Positions 16,458 to 24,700 of a DNA stretch of 64,000 nt are shown here, one piece after another (positions within the stretch are counted from its first letter, which is position 1; the number at the start of each line of letters is the position of its first letter). Source of the stretch: Streptomyces bottropensis ATCC 25435. Its GTDB lineage: Bacteria > Actinomycetota > Actinomycetes > Streptomycetales > Streptomycetaceae. Both the position numbers and the translations under genes were made by a program. Where the stretch lies: contig NZ_KB911581.1 in NCBI RefSeq assembly GCF_000383595.1, forward strand, positions 6,841,519 through 6,905,518, in the 5' to 3' direction. The notes under the pieces are model-generated. The model searched no databases. It was not told the DNA's origin and saw nothing but the letters and a program-made list of their open reading frames with translations.

Positions 16458-16488
16458 CTGCGCGCCGCCCCTCAGGGGCGGCGCGCAG
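16458..16488. terminator. Strong hairpin, probable bidirectional terminator
   Basis: A 14-bp perfect stem (5' arm 16458-16471, 3' arm 16475-16488) with a 3-nt loop lies between the convergent coiled-coil gene and the first GH43 gene. Confidence 0.8.
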
Positions 16489-16508
16489 CTGCTTGCGTCG
16501 GACGGCCG

Positions 16509-16562
16509 GGCCCGTACCCGGGAGCCGGGCTGTACCCGGCCCTGTACCCGGCCCGTATCCGG
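16509..16562. repeat. GTACCCGG tandem repeats
   Basis: Four imperfect units of about 11-18 bp with the shared core GTACCCGG or GTATCCGG lie directly before the GH43 stop codon on the plus strand. No coding role. Confidence 0.6.
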
Positions 16563-16563
16563 C

Positions 16564-18012
16564 CTACTGCTTGTAGAAGGTCGCGTCCTGCCGGTCGAGG
16601 GTCGTGCTGACCGGCTGGGTGTAGAGCAGGTTGTTGAAGTGCCGGATGTACCGGCCGGGGAAGTTGTACGACTCGTACGAGACGCCGGCCGCGGTGTCGG
16701 CGAGACCGGCCCGCTCGTTGAACGAGGCGTCGGCGTCGAACAGGGCGGTGCCGTCGTCCTTCTCCACCCACACCTCGTTGTTCTTGTGGCGGAGGTAGTA
16801 GCCGGGGAAGTTCGCCGACTCCAGCGAGACCGTGCCGCTGCCCGTCAGACCGGTGACGATCCGGAACTGCGAGTCGGCCAGGTTGGTGACGTTCGCCTCC
16901 AGCTTGCCGCGGTACTCCCAGTGCCGGATGTACTTGTCCGGGAAGTTGAACGAGGAGAGCCGGACCGGGGTCGTGCCGTCGGCGACGGGGATGCCGAAGT
17001 TGGGCGTGCCGTCGGCGTTCCAGTACAGCTTCTGGTAGCGGGTGCGACGGTTGGGATCGTTGAGCGGGTCGCCGCTGATGTCCTTGTAGTTGCGGTCGTG
17101 GTAGACGAGGATGTCGGACTTTCCGTCCTCGGACGTGGTGAAGGTGTTGTGGCCGGGGCCGTACTGGCCGGTGGCGGCGTTGCTCTTGAAGACCGGGGTG
17201 GGGGTCTTGACCCAGGAGGCCGGGTTCATCAGGTCGGCCGAGTCGGAGGCGGTCAGCAGGCCGAGGCAGTAGTTGGCGTCGGTGGCGGCGGCGGAGAAGG
17301 TCATGAAGACCTTGCCGCCCCGCTGGATGACCGCCGGGCCCTCGTTGACGGTGTGGCCGACCTTCTCCCAGGCGTTGGTGGGCCGGGAGATCATGGCCGG
17401 ACTACCTTGGATCGTCCAGGGGTTGGACATCTTCGCCAGGTAGATGTTGGTGCCGTCGCCGACCGCCGGGTCGTTCTGCGCCCAGCTCAGGTAGCGGGTG
17501 CCGCCCACCGTGAAGGTCGTCGCGTCGAGCGAGAAGGTGTCGAGCGGCAGGGAGATGCGCCCCTTCTCCGTCCAGGTGCCGGTGATCGGGTTGGCGGCGC
17601 TGGTCTCCAGGACGTACGGGCGGATCTTCCAGATGTCGTTGGAGGAGCCGGCCGTGAAGTAGATGTACCACTTGCCGTCGATGAAGTGGATCTCCGGGGC
17701 CCAGATGTGGGCGCCCATCTCACCGCTGGCGTGCTTGGTCCAGATGGTGGTCTCCGCGGCCGTGGCGAGGCCCTGGAGGGTGGTGGCCCGGCGCATGACG
17801 ATCTTGTCGTACGCGGGGACGGTGGCCGTGAAGTAGTAGTAGCCGTCGGTGTGCTTGAAGATGTGCGGGTCGGCCCGCTGCTCGGCTATCGGGTTGGTGA
17901 AGGTGACGGCCGGGGACGCCGGGGCGGCTGCCTGGGCGGGGGTGGTCATGGTGGTGCACACGACGAGCGCGGCCGCCGCGGCCACGACGGCCCGCCTGGT
18001 GAGGTGTCTCAT
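16564..18012 (-). CDS. Secreted GH43 arabinan/arabinofuranoside hydrolase with AbfB module
   Basis: 482 residues. A Sec signal (RRAVVAAAAALVVCTTMTT, cleavage near AQA) is followed by a five-bladed GH43 domain (about residues 35-335). The likely catalytic base is in RADPHIF, the acid in TVNEGPAV, and APEIHF is a family hallmark. The C-terminal AbfB/CBM42 beta-trefoil (about 345-480) shows the repeats SSFNFPDKYIRHWEYR, SANFPGYYLRHKNN and ESYNFPGRYIRHFNN, which bind arabinofuranose side chains. It probably acts on arabinan or arabinoxylan outside the cell. 22 nt downstream of a second GH43 gene, so an operon. Confidence 0.94.
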   Translation of the reverse strand: MRHLTRRAVVAAAAALVVCTTMTTPAQAAAPASPAVTFTNPIAEQRADPHIFKHTDGYYYFTATVPAYDKIVMRRATTLQGLATAAETTIWTKHASGEMGAHIWAPEIHFIDGKWYIYFTAGSSNDIWKIRPYVLETSAANPITGTWTEKGRISLPLDTFSLDATTFTVGGTRYLSWAQNDPAVGDGTNIYLAKMSNPWTIQGSPAMISRPTNAWEKVGHTVNEGPAVIQRGGKVFMTFSAAATDANYCLGLLTASDSADLMNPASWVKTPTPVFKSNAATGQYGPGHNTFTTSEDGKSDILVYHDRNYKDISGDPLNDPNRRTRYQKLYWNADGTPNFGIPVADGTTPVRLSSFNFPDKYIRHWEYRGKLEANVTNLADSQFRIVTGLTGSGTVSLESANFPGYYLRHKNNEVWVEKDDGTALFDADASFNERAGLADTAAGVSYESYNFPGRYIRHFNNLLYTQPVSTTLDRQDATFYKQ

Positions 18013-18034
18013 GTTCTGTCTGGGCCTTTCGGGA

Positions 18035-19564
18035 TCAGGCGGTGGTGGGGACGAGGCGCCACTGCTGGCAGTTGTTGTTCAGCCAGGACCACTGGCGTAC
18101 GTCGGTGCCGTTGGCGGTGCCGCAGTCGGCGACGTCCATGACCTTGCCGGTGGCGGCGTTGACGATCCGGACGTAGTCGTTGCCGAGGTAGACCATGCGG
18201 AACTTCTGGCAGGTGTTGTTCAGCCAGGACCACTGCCGGATGTCGGTGCCGTCGGCGCTCGCGCAGTCGGTGACGTCGGCGACCTTGCCGGTGGCGACGT
18301 TCACGAGGCGGCTGGTGTCGTCGGCGCGGTCGTCGATCCGCCACTTCTGGTTGGCCCCGCCGTTGCAGGTCCACTGGGCGATGTCGGTGCCGTCGGCCGT
18401 ACCCCCGCCGGTGACGTCCAGGCACTTGCCGCTGTTGCGGTTGACGATGGTGTACGCGGTCGGCGTCGTCGCGCTCTCGCCGGAGGGCCCGGCGATGGTC
18501 GCGCCGAGGGCGACCGGGGTGCCGAAGTTCGGGGTGCCGTCCGCGTTCCAGGTGAACTTCTGGGCGCGGGTCGTACGGCCGTTGTCGCAGCCGTCGCCCG
18601 CCGCGTCGTTGGCGTGGTAGACGATCCAGTTCTCGGTGCCGTCGGGCGAGGTGAAGAACCCGTTGTGGCCGGGCGCGTACACGCCGCCCGCGTCATTGCG
18701 CTGGAAGACCGGGGTCTGCTTCTTCGTCCAGGAGGAGGCGAGCAGCGGGTCGGAGCCGGTCAGCTCCAGCTGGCCGAGCTTGTAGTCGGGGCCCCAGCAG
18801 GCACTCGCGGAGTAGACGAGGAAGGTGCGCCCGTTGCGGTAGAGCGGCTCGGGCCCCTCGTTCACCTCACCGCTCTGCGTCTCCCAGCTCAGGGTCGGGC
18901 TGGAGATGACGGTGAAGGTGGAGGAGGCGAGGGTGTAGGGGTTGCTGAGCGGCGCGATGACGAGGCTCTGCTTGCTGCCGCCGGCCGACCCGCTGCCGAG
19001 CAGGTACAGCTTGCCGTCGTGCTTGAGCACGCTAGCGTCGATCAGCCAGCCGCCCGGGTTCAGGTTGGATCCGGCGAGCTGGTTCTTGAAGGTGTACGGC
19101 CCCATGGGGTCGGACCCGGCGCTCTCCAGCACGTACGTGCGCTGGTCGTCACAGCAGGCGGAGTTGCGCGGCCCGGCGGAGTAGTACAGGTACCACTTGC
19201 CGTCGAAGAAGTGGATCTCCGGGGCCCACATGTTCCAGTTGCGGGTGCTTGTGCTGTCCGACCACACCTGCACACTGGGCGCGGTGCTCAGCCCGGCCAG
19301 CGTGGGCGACTTCCGCATGGTCAGCTCACCGGTGAACGAGGTCGTCACCAGGTAGTAGTTGCCGTTGTAGTACTCCAGCCACGGGTCGGCGCCCTTCTGT
19401 GACTTGACCGGGTTGGTGTACGGCTTGCCGTCGGCCGCGGCGGCGGGGGACACCGGCTGGACGGCCAGGAGGGACGCGAGGAGGGCCAGCAGCGCGACGG
19501 CCAGCGACGGCCAGTGCCGGGGTGACCACCGCGGGGTACGCACGCGAGCGGGGGTGGGAAACAC
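18035..19564 (-). CDS. Secreted GH43 hydrolase with ricin-type (CBM13) lectin module
   Basis: About 509 residues. I chose the GTG at 19564, which has a GGAAGGGA ribosome site 7 nt upstream, over the ATG at 19618. A signal peptide (LAVALLALLASLLAVQPVSPAAAA) precedes a GH43 domain with GADPWLEYYNGNYYLV, MWAPEIHFFDGKWYLYYSAG and EVNEGPEPLY. The C-terminus (about residues 375-507) is a ricin-B-type beta-trefoil with three QW repeats (TDIAQWTCNGGANQKW, TDIRQWSWLNNTCQKF, TDVRQWSWLNNNCQQW). It likely releases arabinose or xylose from plant polymers together with the GH43-AbfB enzyme. Confidence 0.93.
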   Translation of the reverse strand: MFPTPARVRTPRWSPRHWPSLAVALLALLASLLAVQPVSPAAAADGKPYTNPVKSQKGADPWLEYYNGNYYLVTTSFTGELTMRKSPTLAGLSTAPSVQVWSDSTSTRNWNMWAPEIHFFDGKWYLYYSAGPRNSACCDDQRTYVLESAGSDPMGPYTFKNQLAGSNLNPGGWLIDASVLKHDGKLYLLGSGSAGGSKQSLVIAPLSNPYTLASSTFTVISSPTLSWETQSGEVNEGPEPLYRNGRTFLVYSASACWGPDYKLGQLELTGSDPLLASSWTKKQTPVFQRNDAGGVYAPGHNGFFTSPDGTENWIVYHANDAAGDGCDNGRTTRAQKFTWNADGTPNFGTPVALGATIAGPSGESATTPTAYTIVNRNSGKCLDVTGGGTADGTDIAQWTCNGGANQKWRIDDRADDTSRLVNVATGKVADVTDCASADGTDIRQWSWLNNTCQKFRMVYLGNDYVRIVNAATGKVMDVADCGTANGTDVRQWSWLNNNCQQWRLVPTTA

Positions 19565-19588
19565 GACAAGTCCCTTCCGGGAGCGGCT

Positions 19589-19621
19589 CGAAACGACACT
19601 GTCCGAAATGACGAACACTGT
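19589..19621 (-). promoter_or_regulatory. Direct repeats upstream of the GH43 operon
   Basis: Read on the minus strand, ACAGTGTTCGTCATTTCG (19604-19621) is followed by the shorter copy ACAGTGTCGTTTCG (19589-19602), ending 25 nt before the GH43 GTG. They could be operator half-sites for a sugar-responsive regulator; this is inference. Confidence 0.35.
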
Positions 19622-19695
19622 GCGTAACTTCGGCCAGAAGGTAAAGGTGAGACGGGAGGGACGTCAATGGATGCGACAGGTTCCGTCGCCGCCGG

Positions 19696-19759
19696 TGCCC
19701 GCGCGAGGTCGCACCGCGATGCCCGCCCGAGGTCGAGCCGGTGGTGCCCGTGCGAGGTC
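19696..19759 (+). promoter_or_regulatory. Three direct repeats upstream of the lanthipeptide operon (candidate RamR-like sites)
   Basis: TGCCCGNNCGAGGTC occurs three times, at 19696-19710, 19720-19734 and 19745-19759, start-to-start 24 and 25 bp. In the S. coelicolor/S. lividans ram locus the response regulator RamR binds directly repeated elements upstream of ramC; the analogous position and number here suggest the same arrangement. The roughly 2.3-turn spacing fits several protein dimers on related helix faces. Binding is inference. Confidence 0.55.
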
Positions 19760-19801
19760 CCCGGGGGTTTCCGAGGCGCTTCGCGCCGGGCGTGCGAGGC
19801 A

Positions 19802-19839
19802 CACAGGCCGCCCGTGCGTCGTGCACGGTCCGGCCTGTG
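19802..19839 (+). other. Extended hairpin in the lanKC leader/promoter region
   Basis: A 9-bp perfect stem (19802-19810 with 19831-19839) encloses a second 6-bp stem (19812-19817 with 19823-19828), separated by a small internal loop. It lies between the direct repeats and the LanKC start. It may be a leader structure or an insulator against transcription from the divergent GH43 side. Confidence 0.5.
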
Positions 19840-19956
19840 CGCACCTCACGCGGCGCCGGTGACAGACGAACGATGTCCGTGCTCCCCCGCTCTGTCATGG
19901 TGGGAGAGGAAAGCCAGGGCAACCGCTCAGGAGGGCACCTGCCCCGGGAGGCTCCC

Positions 19957-22596
19957 GTGGACAAGCGGTACGAGGTCTACTGCCTCACCCACCCGCACTT
20001 CTACGACGCCCCGTCCTCGCACGGGGGGACACACGGCCGGTTCCGGCAGACGCGGGCCCCGCTCCCGGGAGCGTGGCAGCGCGAGAAGGTGGGCGAGTGG
20101 CTGGCCTTGCGTCCCGTCGGCGTACAACTCCCCCCGCAGGGCTGGAAGATCCACGTCTCGGCCTGCCTGGACAACGCCCAGAGCATCCTGGACGAGGTGT
20201 GGGACTACTGCGTACCGCGCCGCATCGCGTTCAAGTTCCTGCCCGGCCTGGAGACCCTGTTCCTGGCCAACGCCAAGTACGCGCACCGCGGTTCCAGTGG
20301 GAAGTTCGTGACCGTGTACCCGACGGACGAGGCCGAGTGCGAGCGCGTCCTCACCGAACTGGGCGACATCCTCGACGGCCGCCCGGGACCGTACATACTC
20401 AGCGATCTGCGCTGGCGCGACGGCCCGCTCCACGTCAGGTACGGCGCCTTCGCGGACCGCTACTGCGTGTCGGCCGACGGGGTGGTGGAGCAGGCGGTGA
20501 CGGACCCCTCGGGACGCCTGGTGCCCGACGTGCGCGGCCCCGTCTTCCGGCTGCCGGAGTGGGTGGAGCTGCCCGGCTTCCTCGAACCCCACCTCGCCGC
20601 GAGCCGCCGGACCACCGTCGCCGACCTGCCCTACCGCATCGACAGGGCACTGCACTTCTCCAACGGCGGCGGGCTGTACGCCGGGGTGGACAGGCGTAAC
20701 GAGGACCGTGTCGTGCTCAAGGAGGCCAGGCCGCACGCGGGACTGACCCCGGACGGCGCGGACGCCGTCACCCGGCTGCGGCGTGAGCGGGAGGCCCTGG
20801 AACGGCTGCGCGGACTGGCCTGCGTGCCCGCGCTCCGCGACCACTTCGAACTGGGCGGTCACCACTTCGTCGTCGAGGACCTCATCGAGGGAAAGCCCCT
20901 GCACCAGCTGATCGTCGAGCGCAGCCCGCTCGCCGCGCTGGACCCGGACCCGGCCGCCTTCGCCGAGTACACCACCTGGGCGCTGGACGTGTTCGGGCGG
21001 GTGCGGGACGCCGTCGCGGCGGTCCATGAGCGGGGCATCGTCATCGGTGACGTGCACACCTTCAACGTCATGGTCCGGCCCGACGACACGGTGGTCCTGA
21101 TCGACTTCGAGGGCGCGTCGGACGTCGCACACGCCCGGCACCAGGTCCTCGCGGCCCCCGGCTTCCACGCCCCGCGCACCGCCACCGGCTTCGACATCGA
21201 CCGCTACGCGCTGGCCTGCCTGGAGATCTGTCTGTTCCTGCCGCTGACCGGACTGATCGAGCTGGACCGCGGCAAGGCGGGCCAGCTGGCCAGGGAGGCC
21301 GGCCGGTTGTTCCCGCTCCCCGACCGCCTCCTCGACGAGGCCGTGCGCACGATCAGCGGCGACGGTGGGACGGACGCCGGGACGCGGCCCGCGAGCATCG
21401 GCGGGACCGACGCCGACCCCCGTCTCGAACCCGACCACGCCGGCTGGCTGCGCGCTCGCGAGTCGATCACGTCCGCGATCCTCGCCTCCGCCACGCCCGA
21501 ACGCGACGACCGGCTCTTCCCGGGCGACATCGAGCAGTTCACCGCGCCCGGCGGCGGCCTCGGCCTGGCCCACGGCGCGGCCGGGGTGCTGTACGCGCTG
21601 GACGTGACGGGAGCCGGACGCCACGTCGACCACGAGGAGTGGCTGATCCGGCACGCGCTCCAGCCACCGCCCGGCAGCCGCCTCGGCCTCTACGACGGCC
21701 TGCTCGGCGTCGCCTTCGTCCTGGACCGCCTCGGCCACCCCGAGGAAGCCGTCAAGATCGTCGACATGTGCCTCGGCGAACGCTGGCAGAACCTGGCCCT
21801 CGACCTCAAGGGCGGACTGTCCGGCCTGGGCCTCGGCCTGCTGCGTTTCGCGGTCGCCACCGGCGACGCCGCCTTCCGCGACGCCGCCCGGCGCGTGGCG
21901 GCGGCCGTCGCCGACCGGCTGGGACCCGCCGACGCGGTACCGCAGACCAGCGGCGGCGACCACCCGCGAGCAGGGCTGATGTACGGCTCGTCCGGGCCCG
22001 CGCTGCTGTTCCTGCGCCTGCACGAACACGACGGCGACCCGGCTCATCTGGACCTCGCCGCGACCGCCCTGCGCCAGGACCTGCGCCGCTGCGTGGTCCG
22101 CGAGGAAGGCTCGATGGAGGTGAACGAGGGGTACCGCACCATGCCCTATCTCGCCGACGGCAGCGTCGGCATCGGCATGGTCCTCGAAGACTTCCTGACC
22201 CGGCGCGCGGACGACGAGTTCGCGACCGCCGCCGACGCGATCCGCGAGGCCTCCCGGGCGTCGTTCTACGTCGAACCCGGGCTCTTCGACGGCGTCGCCG
22301 GGATGATCCTCCACCGCAGTCGCGCCCACCCGCCCGGCACAGCCGCCGCGCGGGACCCCGTGGTCGCGGCCCACATCCGCCGGCTGGCCCGCCACGCCTG
22401 CGTACTCGACGGCCGACTCGCCTTCCCGGGCGAGCAGTTGATGCGGCTGTCCATGGACCTGGCCACCGGCGGCGCGGGCGTCGTACTCGCCCTGGGCGCC
22501 GCGTGCCACTCCGCCCCCACCGGACTGCCCTTCCTGACACCGGGCCTGTCCGCGCTCGACATCACCGTCCCCCACGACGTTCGAGAAAGGAGGTGA
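19957..22596 (+). CDS. lanKC: Class III lanthipeptide synthetase LanKC (RamC-like)
   Basis: 879 residues, full length for the family. I chose the GTG at 19957 (VDKRYEVYCLTHPHFYD) because it matches the conserved RamC/LabKC N-terminus and has a GGGAGG site; the open frame from 19741 runs through regulatory repeats. An N-terminal phospho-Ser/Thr lyase part (1 to ~210) is followed by a kinase domain (~225-500) with IVIGDVHTFNVMV (catalytic loop, near residue 365) and VVLIDFEGASD (DFG-like, near 384). The LanC-like cyclase (~530-875) shows GLGLAHGAAGVLYAL and LMYGSSGPALLFLRL but I see no complete Zn-binding Cys/His set, as expected for class III. It phosphorylates and eliminates Ser in the precursor and cyclises with Cys. 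The stop sits inside the precursor's ribosome site. Confidence 0.95.
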   Translation: MDKRYEVYCLTHPHFYDAPSSHGGTHGRFRQTRAPLPGAWQREKVGEWLALRPVGVQLPPQGWKIHVSACLDNAQSILDEVWDYCVPRRIAFKFLPGLETLFLANAKYAHRGSSGKFVTVYPTDEAECERVLTELGDILDGRPGPYILSDLRWRDGPLHVRYGAFADRYCVSADGVVEQAVTDPSGRLVPDVRGPVFRLPEWVELPGFLEPHLAASRRTTVADLPYRIDRALHFSNGGGLYAGVDRRNEDRVVLKEARPHAGLTPDGADAVTRLRREREALERLRGLACVPALRDHFELGGHHFVVEDLIEGKPLHQLIVERSPLAALDPDPAAFAEYTTWALDVFGRVRDAVAAVHERGIVIGDVHTFNVMVRPDDTVVLIDFEGASDVAHARHQVLAAPGFHAPRTATGFDIDRYALACLEICLFLPLTGLIELDRGKAGQLAREAGRLFPLPDRLLDEAVRTISGDGGTDAGTRPASIGGTDADPRLEPDHAGWLRARESITSAILASATPERDDRLFPGDIEQFTAPGGGLGLAHGAAGVLYALDVTGAGRHVDHEEWLIRHALQPPPGSRLGLYDGLLGVAFVLDRLGHPEEAVKIVDMCLGERWQNLALDLKGGLSGLGLGLLRFAVATGDAAFRDAARRVAAAVADRLGPADAVPQTSGGDHPRAGLMYGSSGPALLFLRLHEHDGDPAHLDLAATALRQDLRRCVVREEGSMEVNEGYRTMPYLADGSVGIGMVLEDFLTRRADDEFATAADAIREASRASFYVEPGLFDGVAGMILHRSRAHPPGTAAARDPVVAAHIRRLARHACVLDGRLAFPGEQLMRLSMDLATGGAGVVLALGAACHSAPTGLPFLTPGLSALDITVPHDVRERR

Positions 22597-22602
22597 ACAC
22601 GT

Positions 22603-22731
22603 ATGTCACTCCTCGAACTGCAGGGTCTGACCATCGAGTCGGAGACCGGCCTGAAGCCGCCGCCGGGCAGCCGGGCGAGCAAGGGTTGTTTCCTCGGAGG
22701 AGGAAGCCTCTTCAGCCTCCTGTTCTGTTAG
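22603..22731 (+). CDS. Class III lanthipeptide precursor peptide (SapB/RamS-like)
   Basis: 42 residues beginning MSLLELQGLTIESETG and ending GGGSLFSLLFC. The ATG has an almost perfect AAAGGAGGTGA ribosome site and starts 6 nt after lanKC. The leader has the LLELQ motif that class III kinases recognise. The core carries GSRASKGC (Ser23-x2-Ser26-x2-Cys29) and SLFSLLFC (Ser35-x2-Ser38-x3-Cys42): two motifs for labionin or lanthionine rings. GSRAS at the core start is shared with RamS, the SapB precursor, so the product is probably an amphiphilic surface-active morphogen that aids aerial growth. Cleavage near Pro21/Gly22 is inference. Too short for default gene callers. Confidence 0.92.
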   Translation: MSLLELQGLTIESETGLKPPPGSRASKGCFLGGGSLFSLLFC

Positions 22732-22752
22732 CGGCCAGGCTCCTGGCACGAC

Positions 22753-22779
22753 GGCGGGGGCACCTCGGGTGCCCCCGCC
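22753..22779 (+). terminator. Attenuating hairpin between precursor and exporter genes
   Basis: An 11-bp perfect stem (22753-22763 with 22769-22779) and 5-nt loop lie 21 nt after the precursor stop. A hairpin in this place is expected to allow more precursor transcript than exporter transcript. Confidence 0.8.
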
Positions 22780-22843
22780 CCTTGCCCCCTCGGCCCGGGA
22801 ACCGAAAGTCCGGCCGGGGGAACCGTACGAGACGGGAGCGGCC

Positions 22844-24700
22844 GTGAAGCGACGCGACCAACGCGAGGACCGACGCGCGGCGGACCGTCTGCTGCTGACG
22901 GTCGTCCGGCGAGGCGGGGCCTGGGGTGCGGTCCTGGCCGCCACGTCCCTGCTGCTCTCCGGGGTGTACGTCGTCCTGCCCGCCCTCATGGGCCGCACCG
23001 TCGACGCCGTACTGGGCTCCGGTGACGTCACCCTGTGGCTGACGCTGTCGGCCGTCGCCGTCGCGCTGCTGATCGTGTGCGACGCGCTGGACGACTACGC
23101 CGGCGCCGTCGCCAACGCCCGTTCCACCGCCTGGCTGCGTCACACCCTGCTCGGGCACGTCCTCGGCATGGGCCCCCGGGCGACCCGCCGCCACACCCCC
23201 GGCGACCTGACGGCACGTCTGGTGGGCAACACGAGCCGGGCGGGCAGCGCCCCCTCGGGGCTGGTGTGGGCGGTGACCGAACTGATCCCGCCCCTCGGAG
23301 CCGTGGTGGCGCTGGCCCTGATCGACCCCTGGCTGTGCCTCACCTTCGTCGCCGGGCTCCCGCTGATCGTCCTCGTGGTCCACGCCTTCGCCCGCGACGT
23401 CTCCGACGTCAACGACCGCTACTTCGCCGCCCAGGGCCGTATCGCCACCCGGCTCGCCGACGCCCTCACCGGAATCCGCACCATCACCGCCGCCGGGACC
23501 CTGGCCCGCGAGACCGACCGCGTCCTCGCTCCCCTGCCCGAACTCCACCGCCACGGCCGGGGAATGTGGCGCGCCCTCTCCCGCGTCTCCACTCGCGACG
23601 CCATGATCGTCCCCCTCCTCGAGATCGCCGTCCTGGCGGTGGCCGGACTGGAACTCGCCCGTGGCCGCATCACCCCGGGACAGCTGCTGGCCGCGACCGA
23701 GTACGTCGTCCTGGCCACCGGCGTCAGTTCCCTGGTCGCCTCCGTCAGCAAGCTGGCCCTCGCCCGCGCGACCGCCGGGCGCGTCGCCGAGGTGATGGAC
23801 TCACCCCCGCTGACCTACGGCCTCGCCCGGCTGCCCACCGGAGGCGGCGGCCGGCTGGAGTTCCGCCGCGTGACCGTACGCGCTCCCGAGGGTGCCACCG
23901 TCCTGGACGGCATCGATCTGGAGGTTCCGCCGGGCACCCTGACCGCCGTCGTGGGCCGGTCGGGCTCCGGCAAGTCCCTGCTGGCCGCACTGGCCGGCCG
24001 GCTCACCGACCCCGACGACGGCGAGATACGGCTCGACGGGGTACCGCTGCGCGACCTGACCCACGGCGACCTGCGACAGGCCGTCGCGTACGGCTTCGAG
24101 CGCCCCACACTGCTGGGCGAGACCTTCACCGAAGCGATCGCCCTCGGTCCTTCGCCACAGCGCGTGCCGGACGAGGCGGTGCGGGATGCCGCGGCCATCG
24201 CCCGCGCGGACACCTTTCTACGGACCATGCCCGACGGCTACGCGTCCGCCGTCGCCACCGCCCCGCTGTCCGGCGGGGAGACCCAACGGGTCGGCCTCGC
24301 CCGCGCCTTCGCCCAGTCCGCGCGGGTCGGCCGCCTGCTCGTCCTCGACGATGTCACCGCCAGCCTCGACACCGTCACCGAGCACGAGATCACCCAGGTC
24401 CTCACCGGCTCCGGCCCCCTCGCCACCCGCACCCGGCTCGTCGTCACCCACCGCGCCTCCACCGCCGCCCGCGCCGACCTCGTCGTCTGGCTCGACGCGG
24501 GCCGCGTCCGACGCCGGGACACCCACCGCGCGCTGTGGACCGATCCGGGCTACCGAGCCGTCTTCCGCCCGGACGGTGGGACACCGCGTCCGCACTCTTC
24601 CGGGAACGCCACGTCCCGTCCCGAACGGCCCGGTCCGCGCCCGACGGCGTCCCACGACGGCGGACGCCCCGCCTCGCAGTCCCACGGAGGCGGGCGGTGA
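22844..24700 (+). CDS. Lanthipeptide ABC exporter, half-transporter A (RamA/AmfB-like)
   Basis: 618 residues: an N-terminal six-helix ABC transmembrane domain (LLSGVYVVLPALMGRTVDAVL onwards) and a C-terminal ATPase with Walker A GRSGSGKS (near 370), signature LSGGE (near 475) and Walker B LLVLDDVTASLD (near 498; the usual catalytic Glu after the Asp is Asp here, a possible degenerate site). The H-loop is VVTHR. The GTG at 22844 has a GGGAG site 6 nt upstream. It overlaps the next gene by 4 nt. The pair most likely form a heterodimer that exports the modified peptide. Confidence 0.92.
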   Translation: MKRRDQREDRRAADRLLLTVVRRGGAWGAVLAATSLLLSGVYVVLPALMGRTVDAVLGSGDVTLWLTLSAVAVALLIVCDALDDYAGAVANARSTAWLRHTLLGHVLGMGPRATRRHTPGDLTARLVGNTSRAGSAPSGLVWAVTELIPPLGAVVALALIDPWLCLTFVAGLPLIVLVVHAFARDVSDVNDRYFAAQGRIATRLADALTGIRTITAAGTLARETDRVLAPLPELHRHGRGMWRALSRVSTRDAMIVPLLEIAVLAVAGLELARGRITPGQLLAATEYVVLATGVSSLVASVSKLALARATAGRVAEVMDSPPLTYGLARLPTGGGGRLEFRRVTVRAPEGATVLDGIDLEVPPGTLTAVVGRSGSGKSLLAALAGRLTDPDDGEIRLDGVPLRDLTHGDLRQAVAYGFERPTLLGETFTEAIALGPSPQRVPDEAVRDAAAIARADTFLRTMPDGYASAVATAPLSGGETQRVGLARAFAQSARVGRLLVLDDVTASLDTVTEHEITQVLTGSGPLATRTRLVVTHRASTAARADLVVWLDAGRVRRRDTHRALWTDPGYRAVFRPDGGTPRPHSSGNATSRPERPGPRPTASHDGGRPASQSHGGGR

